NCBI GenBank assembly: GCA_947464275.1
Contig: CANHVU010000009.1
Coordinates: 53,515-117,514, forward strand
Direction: 5' to 3'
DNA: 64,000 nt
Origin: Bacteroidota bacterium
Lineage (GTDB): Bacteria > Bacteroidota > Bacteroidia > UKL13-3
Shown here: positions 16,867-26,825 of the stretch, piece by piece
Layout: every line of letters starts with the position of its first letter
How positions within the stretch are numbered: position 1 is the first letter of the stretch
Translations under genes and position numbers: made by a program
Notes under the pieces: generated by a model
The model's input: only the letters and a program-made list of their open reading frames with translations
Databases searched by the model: none
Told to the model about the DNA's origin: nothing

Positions 16867-17794
16867 AATCTGTTACATCAGTAAAGTGATCCAAGGGTGG
16901 TTCGCCCAGAAGATACAAAATATCGTAAATTTGATTTGCCAATAGTTTTTCATTTTCATGCTTATAAGAAGAAGCAAGGTTACGTAGAACGCGTTTAATA
17001 ATGGTTAGGTTATCGCAAGGTAAATAGTATGCAGGATTACTTTGTATTTGCATTTGTTGAACAAATTGCTCTAAACTAGTTTTGGTAAAAACACCACCTT
17101 TATGAAAAGCATTAATGTAAAATAAAACACTTCTATTATCTGCCGATACTTTTTCTGGTTTATTTAAATCGAAAGTGCTTAAGTCCATTCTATCTTCCTC
17201 CAAAAAAGCCAACATGAAATGCTGTGGTAAATTAATGCCAAATACAGGTAATTTCAGGTTTTGAGCAACCAACATGTATATAATACACAACATAATTGGA
17301 TTACCCTTTTTTGTTTCTAAAACTTCATTTATAAATGAATTTGAAGAGCTTTGATAATTTTCGACATTTCCAGAAAATCCATGAATATTATAAAACGTAT
17401 AATTTAAAATTTTCACCTTTTCAAATGCAGTAATATCATGCCTCATATCAAGCCAAGCATTCAGTTTAATTTTTTCAATTACTTCACGAATATCAGCTTT
17501 TTTTAAATTAGGATATTTGAATTTTGCTACTAAAAATACTCCTTCTAACAAATCCCTTTCGCCTGCATTTAGCCATACTTCAAATTCAGTTAATAGATAT
17601 TGATAGTTTATTTGATTTATAATATCATTTGCTAAATTTACAACAGACGGATCATTAATTTGAGTCAATTCTTTTTCAATTAATGGCAGTCCATTTATTC
17701 CATAAGACAGTAATTTTTTTTCAACCAAATTAACTACTTCGGCATCTGTGTCGTCCAATAAAAGTAATAGTGATTTTATTTCGGTTGTATCCAA
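16850..17794 (-). CDS. SirB1-like transglutaminase-fold protein
   Basis: This 314-residue protein belongs to the SirB1/transglutaminase-like family. The recognisable stretch is around residues 150-190: K-K-G-N-P-I-M-L-C-I-I-Y-M-L-V-A, then L-P-V-F-G-I-N-L-P-Q-H-F-M-L. This keeps the family cysteine (C in M-L-C) and histidine (H in P-Q-H-F). An N-terminal HEAT-like helical region of about 80 residues precedes it, and TPR-like helices follow. The start is TTG at 17794 with no ATG nearby. Its role in Bacteroidota is not established. Confidence 0.75.
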   Translation of the reverse strand: MDTTEIKSLLLLLDDTDAEVVNLVEKKLLSYGINGLPLIEKELTQINDPSVVNLANDIINQINYQYLLTEFEVWLNAGERDLLEGVFLVAKFKYPNLKKADIREVIEKIKLNAWLDMRHDITAFEKVKILNYTFYNIHGFSGNVENYQSSSNSFINEVLETKKGNPIMLCIIYMLVAQNLKLPVFGINLPQHFMLAFLEEDRMDLSTFDLNKPEKVSADNRSVLFYINAFHKGGVFTKTSLEQFVQQMQIQSNPAYYLPCDNLTIIKRVLRNLASSYKHENEKLLANQIYDILYLLGEPPLDHFTDVTDSNFDE

Positions 17795-17848
17795 TTTATT
17801 TGAAGTTGTTTATTTAAGTCAAACAAAACTAATCAATAAAATATATAA

Positions 17849-17878
17849 TTTGTACTACCGGTAAAAAAGTTATTTTTG
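17849..17878 (+). promoter_or_regulatory. Promoter of the GH97 gene
   Basis: A -33 TTTG (17849-17852), an 18-nt spacer and a -7 TATTTTTG (17871-17878) closely match the Bacteroidota sigma consensus, 20 bp before the ATG. A short ACCGGT palindrome lies in the spacer. Confidence 0.6.
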
Positions 17879-17897
17879 TTTTCAAAGAATAATATCA

Positions 17898-20015
17898 ATG
17901 AAAATAAAAAAATTACTGACTATTGTATTACTAGCAAGTACTTGTGCAACAGCCTTTGCACAAAGCTTTACAGTAAACTCTCCAAACAAAAAAATTTCCT
18001 TATCGCTTAAATTAAATGAGGCTGGTGCTTTAAATTACAGTGTAAATTTTAAGGCTAAGCCGATTGTTGAAACTTCCAAGTTAGGTTTTAAAATCAAGGA
18101 GCAGGATGATTTAATGAATAACTTTAACATTTTAAAAGTTGATTCAAGCACTTTTAATGAAACCTGGACTCCTGTGTGGGGTGAAACAAAAACAATTGTT
18201 AACAACTATAAGGAAATAGCAATCACCTTAATGGAAAAAAGCGATAAACCTCGTATTGTTCAATTAGTATTTAGGGTATTTAACGATGGAGTAGGCTTTA
18301 GATATGTATTTCCAGAACAACCTAATTTATTCCATTTTGTAGTAGCCGATGAAGAAACTACTATCAATTTAACAGGTGACCATAAAATTTGGTGGATGCC
18401 GGGTGATTTTGATACCAATGAGTATGCTTATAACACTTCGCAAATATCAGAAATTGAAAAATTAGCCAAAAAACGCGATGGTGCCATATTTACAGCTACG
18501 CCTATTAAAGGTGCTTTTGTACAAACGCCATTAATGGTTAAAACCAAAGATAATTTATACATTAGTATACATGAGGCAGCATTAATTAATTATCCAGCAA
18601 TGGATTTAAAATTTGATTTAAGCACATTTGAAGCCACTACTAAAATAGCTAATGATGCTGTAGGAAACAAAGCTTATATGCGCGCTCCTTGTCACACTCC
18701 TTGGAGAACTATCATTATCAGTGATGACGCGCGTGATATCATTGCTTCAAAAACTATTTTAAATTTAAATGAACCATCAAAACTTACCAACACCAGTTAT
18801 ATTAAACCAATGAAATATTGTGGTATATGGTTAGAAATGCACTTGGGTCTTTCTACTTGGGATTATGCAGGCACGCAAGCTGCCACCGATGCTAACGATG
18901 ATGGAAGTAAACGCGTAAAAACCAAACATGGTGCAACCACCGAAAACACCAAACGTTATATTGATTTTGCTGCTAAAAATGGATTTGGTGGCGTGTTAGT
19001 AGAAGGTTGGAACGATGGATGGGAAGATTGGTTTGGCAAATGGAAAGAAGATGTGTTTGATTTTGTTACTCCTTATCCTGATTACGATTTTAAAGGCTTA
19101 AATGCTTATGCACAAAGCAAAGGTTTAGGTATGATTACTCACCACGAAACAAGCGGAAGTGCTACCAATTACGAACGTTATATGGATACCGCTTACCGCT
19201 TAATGGCAAGTGTAGGAAGCCATGCTTTAAAATCAGGATATGTAGGAAAAATTATTCCTCGTGGCGAGTTTCACGATGGACAATGGATGGTTAACCATTA
19301 CTTACGTGCCATTAAAAAAGCTGCTGATTACAATATTATGGTGGTAGCTCATGAGCCGGTGCGCCCTACCGGTTTGCACCGCACTTATCCTAATTTTATG
19401 GCTGCTGAGGCTGCTCGCGGACAAGAGTTTAACTTTTGGAGCGAAGGCAATCCACCTGAGCACGAAACCATTTTACCTTTTACCCGCTTAATGGGTGGCC
19501 CAATGGATTATACGCCTGGTATATTTAAAATTAAAAAGAGCAGCTATTATCCTGGTGCTAAAGAACAAGTGCATACTACTTTAACCAAGCAGTTAGCATT
19601 GTATTTAACATTGTATAGTCCAATACAAATGGCTACTGATTTACCAGAAAATTACGAAGCTAAACCAGATGCATTCCAATTTATTAAAGATGTAGCTGTT
19701 GATTGGGATGATACTAAAGTAATACATGCAGAGCCAGGTGAGTATTTAACCATAGCTCGTAAAGCAAAAGGAACCAATAACTGGTTTTTAGGAAGTATTA
19801 CTGACGAAAATGCAAGAGAGTTAAACATGGATTTTAGCTTTTTAGATAAAGGTAAAAAATATACTGCTACCATTTATAAAGATGCACCTGATGCTAGTTG
19901 GGATAAAAATCCAGAAGCTTATGTAATTGAAAAAATTACCATTACCAATAAATCGAAATTAACTTTAAAATTGGCTCCAGGTGGAGGAACAGCTATTAGT
20001 GTTATTGCGCAATAA
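17898..20015 (+). CDS. Glycoside hydrolase family 97 (alpha-glucosidase-like)
   Basis: This 705-residue secreted enzyme has a signal peptide ending A-T-A-F-A-Q. It has the three GH97 parts: an N-terminal beta-sandwich (about 25-280), a TIM barrel (about 290-590) and a C-terminal beta domain. Visible family motifs are V-E-G-W-N-D-G-W-E-D-W-F (about 363-374), T-H-H-E-T-S-G, A-H-E-P-V-R-P-T-G-L-H-R-T-Y-P-N, and E-H-E-T-I-L-P-F-T-R-L. Family members such as SusB cleave alpha-glucosidic (or alpha-galactosidic) ends of oligosaccharides in the periplasm using calcium and glutamates. No SusC/SusD genes are adjacent, so this is a solitary copy with its own promoter and terminator. Confidence 0.93.
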   Translation: MKIKKLLTIVLLASTCATAFAQSFTVNSPNKKISLSLKLNEAGALNYSVNFKAKPIVETSKLGFKIKEQDDLMNNFNILKVDSSTFNETWTPVWGETKTIVNNYKEIAITLMEKSDKPRIVQLVFRVFNDGVGFRYVFPEQPNLFHFVVADEETTINLTGDHKIWWMPGDFDTNEYAYNTSQISEIEKLAKKRDGAIFTATPIKGAFVQTPLMVKTKDNLYISIHEAALINYPAMDLKFDLSTFEATTKIANDAVGNKAYMRAPCHTPWRTIIISDDARDIIASKTILNLNEPSKLTNTSYIKPMKYCGIWLEMHLGLSTWDYAGTQAATDANDDGSKRVKTKHGATTENTKRYIDFAAKNGFGGVLVEGWNDGWEDWFGKWKEDVFDFVTPYPDYDFKGLNAYAQSKGLGMITHHETSGSATNYERYMDTAYRLMASVGSHALKSGYVGKIIPRGEFHDGQWMVNHYLRAIKKAADYNIMVVAHEPVRPTGLHRTYPNFMAAEAARGQEFNFWSEGNPPEHETILPFTRLMGGPMDYTPGIFKIKKSSYYPGAKEQVHTTLTKQLALYLTLYSPIQMATDLPENYEAKPDAFQFIKDVAVDWDDTKVIHAEPGEYLTIARKAKGTNNWFLGSITDENARELNMDFSFLDKGKKYTATIYKDAPDASWDKNPEAYVIEKITITNKSKLTLKLAPGGGTAISVIAQ

Positions 20016-20022
20016 TAGAAAA

Positions 20023-20047
20023 TCGGATTGGTGAGGACACCAACCGA
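20023..20047. repeat. GGTTGGTG-type hairpin, copy 1
   Basis: The arms TCGG-a-TTGGTG and CACCAACCGA surround a 4-nt loop, with one bulged A. It lies 8 bp after the GH97 stop. Similar hairpins occur at 40854-40875 and 57811-57847. Confidence 0.55.
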
Positions 20048-20080
20048 TGACAAATTTTAGATAACTAGAAAACCATTAAA

Positions 20081-20116
20081 AAGCCCATCAATACTTTTCT
20101 TGATGGGCTTTTTTTG
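20081..20116 (+). terminator. Terminator after GH97 gene
   Basis: AAGCCCATCAA pairs with TTGATGGGCTT around a short loop and is followed by eight Ts. Confidence 0.9.
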
Positions 20117-20537
20117 TTTTGGAATTTGGTGAATTGTTAATTTTCAATTCATGCATACTAAGTCATGCCGAAGGCATCTTCCATAGTTAACATATACCTT
20201 TCCATTAGCTTTTTCGTGGTAGCTTCGGCAGTTTTTAACTAACAAGATATATTTTATCACTTTTGTTGCTTTGAACGAGCGGACGCTCGCACTAGCTTGG
20301 GTTACAAAACAAAAAAAGTATCAAACCCGAGAAATGGAATAATTTATCTTGAAAAATAAAATTCGTCTGAGGTTTTTACCAATTCAGGCGTGAAATTGGT
20401 TTGTGAAAACACCGACTGTAGGCAAATTTTGTACTTTAGGATTTATAAGGTTAAATTAAACCTTTGTAAAATTTCTGAAATATTTTTATACAAAAAAAAG
20501 CAAGGGTTGCGTTTTATTTCTAATTAATTCAATAGTT

Positions 20538-22562
20538 ATGAAGTATAAACTTATTTTACCAATCCTACTTATGCTGCTTTATATTGCCCAAGGGCAAGCG
20601 CAGCAAGTAACCAAAACCTGTAGTGTACATTTTAAAGTAGATGAATTTACTTTAGATCCCGATGATGAAGCTGTATTAACCGAACTGATTGCTGCTGCGC
20701 TTCCTGCTACTTATTACGAAATTGAAATAACTGCGCATACCGATAACGATGCAGACAATGTCTATAATATCAGTTTGTCAAGCAAAAGGGCCACTTCTGT
20801 TAAAACATTTTTATTAAATCAAAAGCTTAATAGCAACTTTATAAGAAGTGTTGCTTTTGGCGAAAGTAAACCCAAAGTAGCCAATAAAAACAGCGAAAAC
20901 AAAGCCATTAACCGCAGGGTAGATTTAACCTTAAAGGCATTTAATGTTAACTCCATTGGCGATTTATTAAAACAAGCCGCACCCGAATACAAACAAACTT
21001 TTACCATAGATGCTACAAAAGACAATACCATTAAAGGCAGAAATGGTACTGTTATTTTTATTCCTGCCAACTCATTATTAACGGCTAATGGCACTGTGGC
21101 TATAGGTATGGTAAATATTGAGTTAGAAGAGTATTTAAAACCTACAGATGCGGCATTTAACCAACTTTCTACTGTAAGCAATGGACAAATGTTAGAAACG
21201 GGAGGTATGTTTAAAATAGCTGCTATGGCAAATGGGCAAGCTTTATCTTTAAAGCAAGGCGCCAATTTAAAGATTGATATGCCTACTGTAAATATGCGCA
21301 ATAGCATGAACTTATTTACTGAAGTAAAAAATGCCAATGGCATTAGTGAGTGGAAACAAACCACTACTGAGTTTAGACCAAAAAATGAAGTAAGAAAACC
21401 ATTGCCTTTTGTAAAACTCGATACCAAATATTTAAACACTTTATTGGCAAATAATATTGCCGAAAAACAATCATTTGAAAAAATTTATAAGTTGGCTAAT
21501 TTGCCTCAAAAGCCTTCAAAAATAGGCAAAGCGCCTGTGTTAAGAGAGTTAAATATAAAAAATCAGTTTGCATGGTGGGAGCGTTTAATTTATACCGATA
21601 AGTACTTAAATAAAAAACTAGATAGCGAAAGAGCATGGAGACAAAAAACCTACGATAAGCTTATGACAGCTTATTTAAAAAAGAAAGCGAAATTTGATGT
21701 TAATATGGCTCAGTACATAGCAGATTCAACCAATTTTGAAGCCAAAGAAAAAGCTCAATTATTTGACTGGTTAAGCAAAGCCAAACAAGCAAGTTTGGCT
21801 AATATAGAAGTGTTAGAAAAGGTACAATGGAATGAAGGCATTAAACGAATGATTTATAAAAGCGATGGAAATGAACTAACCATGTTAGATATTAAAGGTT
21901 GTTTTTATGCGAGTATTTATAAAAATTATGGGGTAAGACTTGAAATAAATAACCTACGTAATATTGTTGATTTAATTGATAAGTTTAACAATATGAGCAT
22001 TAGTAAAATTTACGAATTATGCGGCCACAAAAAGGAAATTAACTTTGATGTATATTTTCAAAAGCATTATTTTAACAATGCTAATACTAACAAGTTTGCC
22101 AATGCTCAAATTATGAATAATCCTAAACTTAATCAAATGTTATTAAAAGCCGAAGATGAATTGATTACACTAAGAGATAAAGATAAAATATTTGATGAAA
22201 AAGGAGTCGGTAATATTTATACAGTAGCGCTAAGTGGCTTTGGTACTTTTAACTGCGATAGATTTAGCAATACACCTAAAAACCAAATGGCTACTATCAA
22301 AATTCCATTTAAAGAAAGTGCTAATGTTTCCGTGTTTGTGCCTTCTATAAACAGTTATATGTATGCCAATAGAACCATGGAAGGTTATGAAGTAGAAATT
22401 CCGAAGGACATGGAAGTAAAGGTAATTTTTGTTGCTTTGAATAAAGAAAATGGTCCGTTGGTACAAATTCATAAAACCAAGTTTGGTAAAAATACAGTGT
22501 TTACACCTAAGCCTGTAGCGGTTAACCTAAAAACAATGAAACAAATGTTGGCTACAATTTAG
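20538..22562 (+). CDS. OmpA-domain surface protein with ZU5-like middle
   Basis: This 674-residue exported protein has a signal peptide ending G-Q-A-Q. An OmpA-like peptidoglycan-binding domain comes first (about 30-135; E-I-T-A-H-T-D-N-D, then N-R-R-V-D-L-T), whereas in most family members it is last. A ZU5-like beta domain follows (about 150-250; G-T-V-I-F-I-P-A-N-S-L). The remaining 400 residues are Lys- and Asn-rich, with W-W-E-R and coiled-coil-like helices, and unknown. It is preceded by a long repeat-containing spacer and followed by its own terminator. It probably tethers an envelope structure to the cell wall. Confidence 0.75.
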   Translation: MKYKLILPILLMLLYIAQGQAQQVTKTCSVHFKVDEFTLDPDDEAVLTELIAAALPATYYEIEITAHTDNDADNVYNISLSSKRATSVKTFLLNQKLNSNFIRSVAFGESKPKVANKNSENKAINRRVDLTLKAFNVNSIGDLLKQAAPEYKQTFTIDATKDNTIKGRNGTVIFIPANSLLTANGTVAIGMVNIELEEYLKPTDAAFNQLSTVSNGQMLETGGMFKIAAMANGQALSLKQGANLKIDMPTVNMRNSMNLFTEVKNANGISEWKQTTTEFRPKNEVRKPLPFVKLDTKYLNTLLANNIAEKQSFEKIYKLANLPQKPSKIGKAPVLRELNIKNQFAWWERLIYTDKYLNKKLDSERAWRQKTYDKLMTAYLKKKAKFDVNMAQYIADSTNFEAKEKAQLFDWLSKAKQASLANIEVLEKVQWNEGIKRMIYKSDGNELTMLDIKGCFYASIYKNYGVRLEINNLRNIVDLIDKFNNMSISKIYELCGHKKEINFDVYFQKHYFNNANTNKFANAQIMNNPKLNQMLLKAEDELITLRDKDKIFDEKGVGNIYTVALSGFGTFNCDRFSNTPKNQMATIKIPFKESANVSVFVPSINSYMYANRTMEGYEVEIPKDMEVKVIFVALNKENGPLVQIHKTKFGKNTVFTPKPVAVNLKTMKQMLATI

Positions 22563-22596
22563 TTGAAATTTGAATTTTAGGTGTTTTGTGAAAACG

Positions 22597-22628
22597 AAAA
22601 GGCTCTCATTTTTGTGACAGCCTTTTTT
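22597..22628 (+). terminator. Terminator after OmpA-domain gene
   Basis: AAAAGGCT (22597-22604) pairs with AGCCTTTT (22619-22626) and continues into a T run. Confidence 0.75.
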
Positions 22629-22720
22629 GTTGTTAAAATTAATATAAATAATTAGGAAGCTGGTAATTAATTTCTAATTTCTACACTGTGGCATTTTTTT
22701 TCTAGCATAAGTTTTAAAGT

Positions 22721-22751
22721 TTTGAAACAAAAAGCTTAAACTTTATATTTG
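22721..22751 (+). promoter_or_regulatory. Promoter upstream of mfd
   Basis: TTTG at 22721-22724, a spacer of exactly 19 nt and TATATTTG at 22744-22751 give a perfect Bacteroidota promoter. Transcription would start near 22757, immediately before the hairpin at 22762-22790. Confidence 0.7.
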
Positions 22752-22761
22752 TATTACTAAG

Positions 22762-22790
22762 AAACCCGAATAACGTTTATTCGGGTTTTT
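22762..22790 (+). terminator. Hairpin with T run in the mfd leader (possible attenuator)
   Basis: AAACCCGAATAA pairs with TTATTCGGGTTT and is followed by five Ts. It lies between the mfd promoter and the GTG start at 22809, so it may stop most transcripts before mfd. Confidence 0.7.
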
Positions 22791-22808
22791 GCTATTTTAT
22801 CCATTTAA

Positions 22809-25800
22809 GTGAAAATTCAAGAATTATTAGGACTGTATAGTCAAAACGAAAAGGTAAATACCATTGCCAGTAAACTAAACAGCACTAAAGTTACCAAGCT
22901 GTTTGCCAAAGGTTTAGTGGGCAGTATTGATGCTATTTTAGCAGCATGTATTTACCATTTTAATTACCGAACTCAAGTTTTTATATTTAACAATGCCGAT
23001 GATGCCAAATACTTTTTTGCCGATTTAGAAAGTTTATTAGAAGGTAAAACCATTTTGTATTTTCCGGCATCTTATCGCAGAGAATACCAAGTAGATTTAT
23101 TGGAAAATAATTTGGTGCTTGAACGTGCAGAAACTTTAAATAGACTGAATCAAAAAACAGGAAAAGGCGAATTAATAGTTACAACCATTGATGCCATAAC
23201 AGAAATGGTTATTAACGAAGTGGAACTTACCCAAAATACTTTTGAGGTAAAAGTAGGTGCTAACTTCGATATGGAGTTTTTTATTGATTTTTTAACCGAA
23301 CACCATTTTGAACGCAGCGATTTTGTGTACGAAGCAGGGCATTTTAGTATTAGAGGTGGCATTATTGATGTGTTTTCGTTTAGTAACGATATGCCTTATC
23401 GTATTGAATTGTTTGGCGATGAAATAGAAAGCATTCGTATTTTCAATCCTATTGACCAACTTTCAGTAAAAAAAGTAGATTGGTTTTATATTATTCCCAA
23501 TGTACAAAAAATGGTGGAGCAGCAACGCCAATCGTTTTTTGATTATTTGCCAGAAAACAGCATTTTTTTTACCGATGATATTAAACTAAGTACTGAACTT
23601 TTAGAAAATGGTTTAGAAAAAGCCGAAAAAAGTTTGGTTAGAAAAAACGAAAATGAAGCTGATGTAAAAAACCCTAAAGAGCCTGCCACCATTGAAGATT
23701 TATTTATAAATACTACTCAGTTTTTTGATTATTTAAATAAATACTCATGTGTGGAAATTGGGGTAAGAAATGGTTTTAAATGCGATGAAATAGTGGAGTT
23801 TAATTGCTCGCCTCAACCTACTTTTCATAAAAACTTTAAGCTATTAATTGAAAACCTAAAACAAAACCAAAACCAAAAAGACAAGCTTAAAAACTTAATT
23901 TTTAGCGATACCAGCAAACAAATTGAAAGGCTTTACACCATTTTTAACGATTTGGACAATACCATTGAATTTGAACCAATTTACCATGGTTTAGCCCAAG
24001 GTTTTATTGACCATGAAATGAAATTGGCTTGTTACACCGAGCACCAAGTCTTTGATAGATTTTACCGTGGCAAAACCAAAACCAGGTACAACAATTCTAA
24101 AATAATAACTTTAAAAGAATTGCGTGAACTAAAACCTGGTGATTTTGTGGTGCATGTAGACCATGGAATTGGGAAATTTGCCGGTTTAGAAAAAATAGAT
24201 GTAAACGGAAGAATGCAAGAAGCCGTTAGGCTTATTTATAAAAACGATGATTTGCTTTATGTAAGCATTAATTCATTGCATAAAATAACCAAATTTTCGG
24301 GCAAAGAAGGAACAGAACCAAGGCTAAATAAACTAGGAAGCGATACTTGGGAAAAACTAAAAACTGCCACCAAAAAGAAGGTTAAAGATATAGCCCGCGA
24401 TTTGATAAAATTATATGCCAAACGCAAGGCACAAAGCGGGTTTCAGTTTAGTGAAGATACTTACTTACAAGTGGAGCTTGAGGCAAGTTTTATGTATGAA
24501 GATACACCCGACCAAGCCAAAGCTACAGCAGATGTAAAAAAAGACATGGAAAGTCCGCACCCAATGGATAGGTTAGTTTGTGGTGATGTAGGTTTTGGAA
24601 AAACAGAAATAGCTATGCGTGCAGCTTTTAAAGCCGTAGCCGATAGCAAACAAGTAGCAATTTTGGTTCCTACTACTATTTTGGCAAACCAACATTACCG
24701 CAGTTTTAAAGAACGTTTTAAAGATTTTCCTTGTACGGTTGATTATATCAATAGGTTTAAAACACCAAAGGAGCAAAAAGAAATTTTAAAGCGAGCAGAA
24801 GAAGGAAAAATTGATGTATTAATTGGAACCCATAAATTATTAAGCAAAGACATGAAGTTTAAAAACTTAGGCTTAATGATTATAGATGAAGAACAAAAAT
24901 TTGGAGTAGCTGCCAAGGAAAAACTAAAATCTATAAAAGTCAATGTTGATACATTAACTCTTACCGCCACTCCTATTCCACGTACGCTAAACTTTAGCTT
25001 AATGGGGGCAAGAGATTTGTCAATAATAAATACACCTCCACCAAACCGACAACCAGTAAATACTGAGCTTCACAGCTATAACGATGAACTTTTGCGTGAT
25101 GCAGTAATGCACGAAATTGAACGCGATGGGCAAGTATTTTTGGTGCATCATAGGGTAAAAGATATTTATGACATAGCCAATAGAATTCAGTTTTTATGCC
25201 CAGGGGTAAAAGTTTGTGTAGCACATGGGCAAATGGAAGGCGATGTGTTAGAAGATGTAATGATGCGTTTTATTGAAGGTGAATACGATGTATTGGTAGC
25301 AACCACTATTATTGAATCGGGATTAGATATTTCGAACGCCAATACAATCATCATTAACAATGCACAAATGTTTGGCTTAAGCGATTTACACCAAATGCGT
25401 GGACGTGTTGGTAGAAACAACAAAAAAGCTTATTGTTATTTATTGGTGCCAAGTATTCCAACCTTAAGTATTGATGCCCGCAGAAGGCTACATGCAATTG
25501 AAGAGTTTAGTGATTTAGGAAGTGGATTTAATGTAGCCATGCGCGATTTAGACATTCGTGGTTCTGGCAATTTATTGGGTGGCGAACAAAGTGGATTTAT
25601 TTCGGAAATTGGTTTTGAAATGTACCACAAAATATTGGACGAAGCCATTCAAGAACTAAAAGAAGATGAGTTTTCGGAAGTGTTTACTGATGACAAAAAA
25701 GCAATTAGCAATGGCCAAATGCCAGAAACTAAAAGCTATTTAACAAAAGACTGTGTAGTAGAAACTGATTTTGAAGCTTTAATTCCTGATGCTTATGTTA

Positions 25801-26219
25801 GAAATATTGGCGAAAGATTGAGTTTATACAACAGTTTAGCATCATTAACTCATTTAGATGATTTACAAAAATTTGACAACGATTTGGTAGATAGATTTGG
25901 GCCAATTCCTCAACAAGTAAACGATTTAATTGATTTAATAAAATTGCGCGAAAGTGCTAAAAAACTAGGCTTTGTAAAAATAGTTTTGAAAAACAATTTG
26001 CTTTTTGCCACTTTCCCAAGCGAGAATAATACTGCTTATTACCAAAGCAATTTATTTACCAGTATGTTGCAGTTTATTCAACATAATGGCAACCTATGCA
26101 AGCTAAAGCAAAGTTCAAAAGTATTACAAGTTATTTTTAGTAATATTAATTCAATAGATAAAGGACAAGACGTATTTGATAAAATTCAACAACATTATCA
26201 CAAAATAACAAACACTTAA
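22809..26219 (+). CDS. mfd: Transcription-repair coupling factor
   Basis: This 1136-residue ATPase removes stalled RNA polymerase at DNA lesions and recruits UvrA. Domains in order: a UvrB-like region with UvrA-binding face (about 1-340), an RNA-polymerase-interaction domain with the P-G-D-F-V-V-H-V-D-H-G-I-G motif (about 440-500), a RecG-like translocase with Walker A GDVGFGKTE (about 592) and DEEQ (about 690), and motif VI Q-M-R-G-R-V-G-R. The C-terminal TRCF domain is at about 990-1100. The start is GTG at 22809, giving V/M-K-I-Q-E-L-L. The hairpin just upstream suggests expression may be controlled by premature termination. Confidence 0.96.
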   Translation: MKIQELLGLYSQNEKVNTIASKLNSTKVTKLFAKGLVGSIDAILAACIYHFNYRTQVFIFNNADDAKYFFADLESLLEGKTILYFPASYRREYQVDLLENNLVLERAETLNRLNQKTGKGELIVTTIDAITEMVINEVELTQNTFEVKVGANFDMEFFIDFLTEHHFERSDFVYEAGHFSIRGGIIDVFSFSNDMPYRIELFGDEIESIRIFNPIDQLSVKKVDWFYIIPNVQKMVEQQRQSFFDYLPENSIFFTDDIKLSTELLENGLEKAEKSLVRKNENEADVKNPKEPATIEDLFINTTQFFDYLNKYSCVEIGVRNGFKCDEIVEFNCSPQPTFHKNFKLLIENLKQNQNQKDKLKNLIFSDTSKQIERLYTIFNDLDNTIEFEPIYHGLAQGFIDHEMKLACYTEHQVFDRFYRGKTKTRYNNSKIITLKELRELKPGDFVVHVDHGIGKFAGLEKIDVNGRMQEAVRLIYKNDDLLYVSINSLHKITKFSGKEGTEPRLNKLGSDTWEKLKTATKKKVKDIARDLIKLYAKRKAQSGFQFSEDTYLQVELEASFMYEDTPDQAKATADVKKDMESPHPMDRLVCGDVGFGKTEIAMRAAFKAVADSKQVAILVPTTILANQHYRSFKERFKDFPCTVDYINRFKTPKEQKEILKRAEEGKIDVLIGTHKLLSKDMKFKNLGLMIIDEEQKFGVAAKEKLKSIKVNVDTLTLTATPIPRTLNFSLMGARDLSIINTPPPNRQPVNTELHSYNDELLRDAVMHEIERDGQVFLVHHRVKDIYDIANRIQFLCPGVKVCVAHGQMEGDVLEDVMMRFIEGEYDVLVATTIIESGLDISNANTIIINNAQMFGLSDLHQMRGRVGRNNKKAYCYLLVPSIPTLSIDARRRLHAIEEFSDLGSGFNVAMRDLDIRGSGNLLGGEQSGFISEIGFEMYHKILDEAIQELKEDEFSEVFTDDKKAISNGQMPETKSYLTKDCVVETDFEALIPDAYVRNIGERLSLYNSLASLTHLDDLQKFDNDLVDRFGPIPQQVNDLIDLIKLRESAKKLGFVKIVLKNNLLFATFPSENNTAYYQSNLFTSMLQFIQHNGNLCKLKQSSKVLQVIFSNINSIDKGQDVFDKIQQHYHKITNT

Positions 26220-26223
26220 AAGT

Positions 26224-26775
26224 ATGCCAATAGTAAAAAATAAATTTATAGATTATACGATTAATACAAATACTGAAATATTAATTCTTGGAACTTTTAG
26301 CCATAACATTGCTGATGGTGCTGATTTTTTCTTTGGTAAACCACGAAACTATTTATGGCATTTATTACCTATTTGCTTTGGTTTAAACAGTATGAAAGAA
26401 TCTTCTTTAACTGTAAAAAAGGAATTCATGATCAACTATAAAATAAATTTTGCCGACATCATAGATACATTAGAAGTACCCGAAGGAGAAGAAAATAACT
26501 TAGACGATACCTTTATTGACAATCATGCTTTTGAATGGAAAAACATAAATAATATTATCGATAGTTTACCTAACCTAAAAGCAGTTTATTTTACCCGTAA
26601 AACATTTAATGGAATAGCAAATGCCAAGATTCAAATTGTTGAAATTGCAGCATATTGCAAACAAAAGAATATTCGGTTTTGTAAGCTAGAAACACCTGCA
26701 AAATATTATGATGATACGAAGCAAAAACAATGGATTGATACCATTGTAAAACAAACAACTTGTATGAGAGCATAA
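26224..26775 (+). CDS. Uracil-DNA-glycosylase-superfamily protein
   Basis: This 183-residue protein has the start E-I-L-I-L-G-T-F, then F-F-F-G-K-P-R-N-Y-L-W-H-L-L, which match the UDG-superfamily pattern of the Mug/hypoxanthine-glycosylase-like group (G-T-F-P followed by P-R-N-x-F-W). A late segment A-V-Y-F-T-R-K-T-F-N-G supplies the second active-site strand. It probably removes damaged bases, consistent with its place 4 bp after mfd. Exact substrate unknown. Confidence 0.65.
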   Translation: MPIVKNKFIDYTINTNTEILILGTFSHNIADGADFFFGKPRNYLWHLLPICFGLNSMKESSLTVKKEFMINYKINFADIIDTLEVPEGEENNLDDTFIDNHAFEWKNINNIIDSLPNLKAVYFTRKTFNGIANAKIQIVEIAAYCKQKNIRFCKLETPAKYYDDTKQKQWIDTIVKQTTCMRA

Positions 26776-26780
26776 ATAAA

Positions 26781-26816
26781 AAAGGAGGCTTATGGATCAT
26801 TACAAAAGCCTCCTTT
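26781..26816 (-). terminator. Terminator for the TSP3-OmpA gene (convergent)
   Basis: AAAGGAGGCTT (26781-26791) pairs with AAGCCTCCTTT (26806-26816). On the minus strand a T run follows, so it chiefly ends the gene at 26826-29285. The hairpin also closes the mfd side. Confidence 0.85.
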
Positions 26817-26825
26817 AAAAAGAAA

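Larger units (their letters stand above)
20016..20537. other. Long intergenic region with small inverted repeats
   Basis: After the hairpin and the terminator, the region holds ATGCC-gaa-GGCAT (20165-20177), a distant CTTCGGCA partner (20223-20230), and the perfect hairpin CGAGCG-GA-CGCTCG at 20276-20289. GC content is locally higher than in flanking coding DNA. I see no gene; it looks like a patch of intergenic repeat elements upstream of the OmpA-domain gene. Confidence 0.5.

Noticed and set aside
20819..21439. 206-residue antisense frame inside the OmpA-domain gene
   Set aside because: Shadow of a well-supported gene on the other strand.
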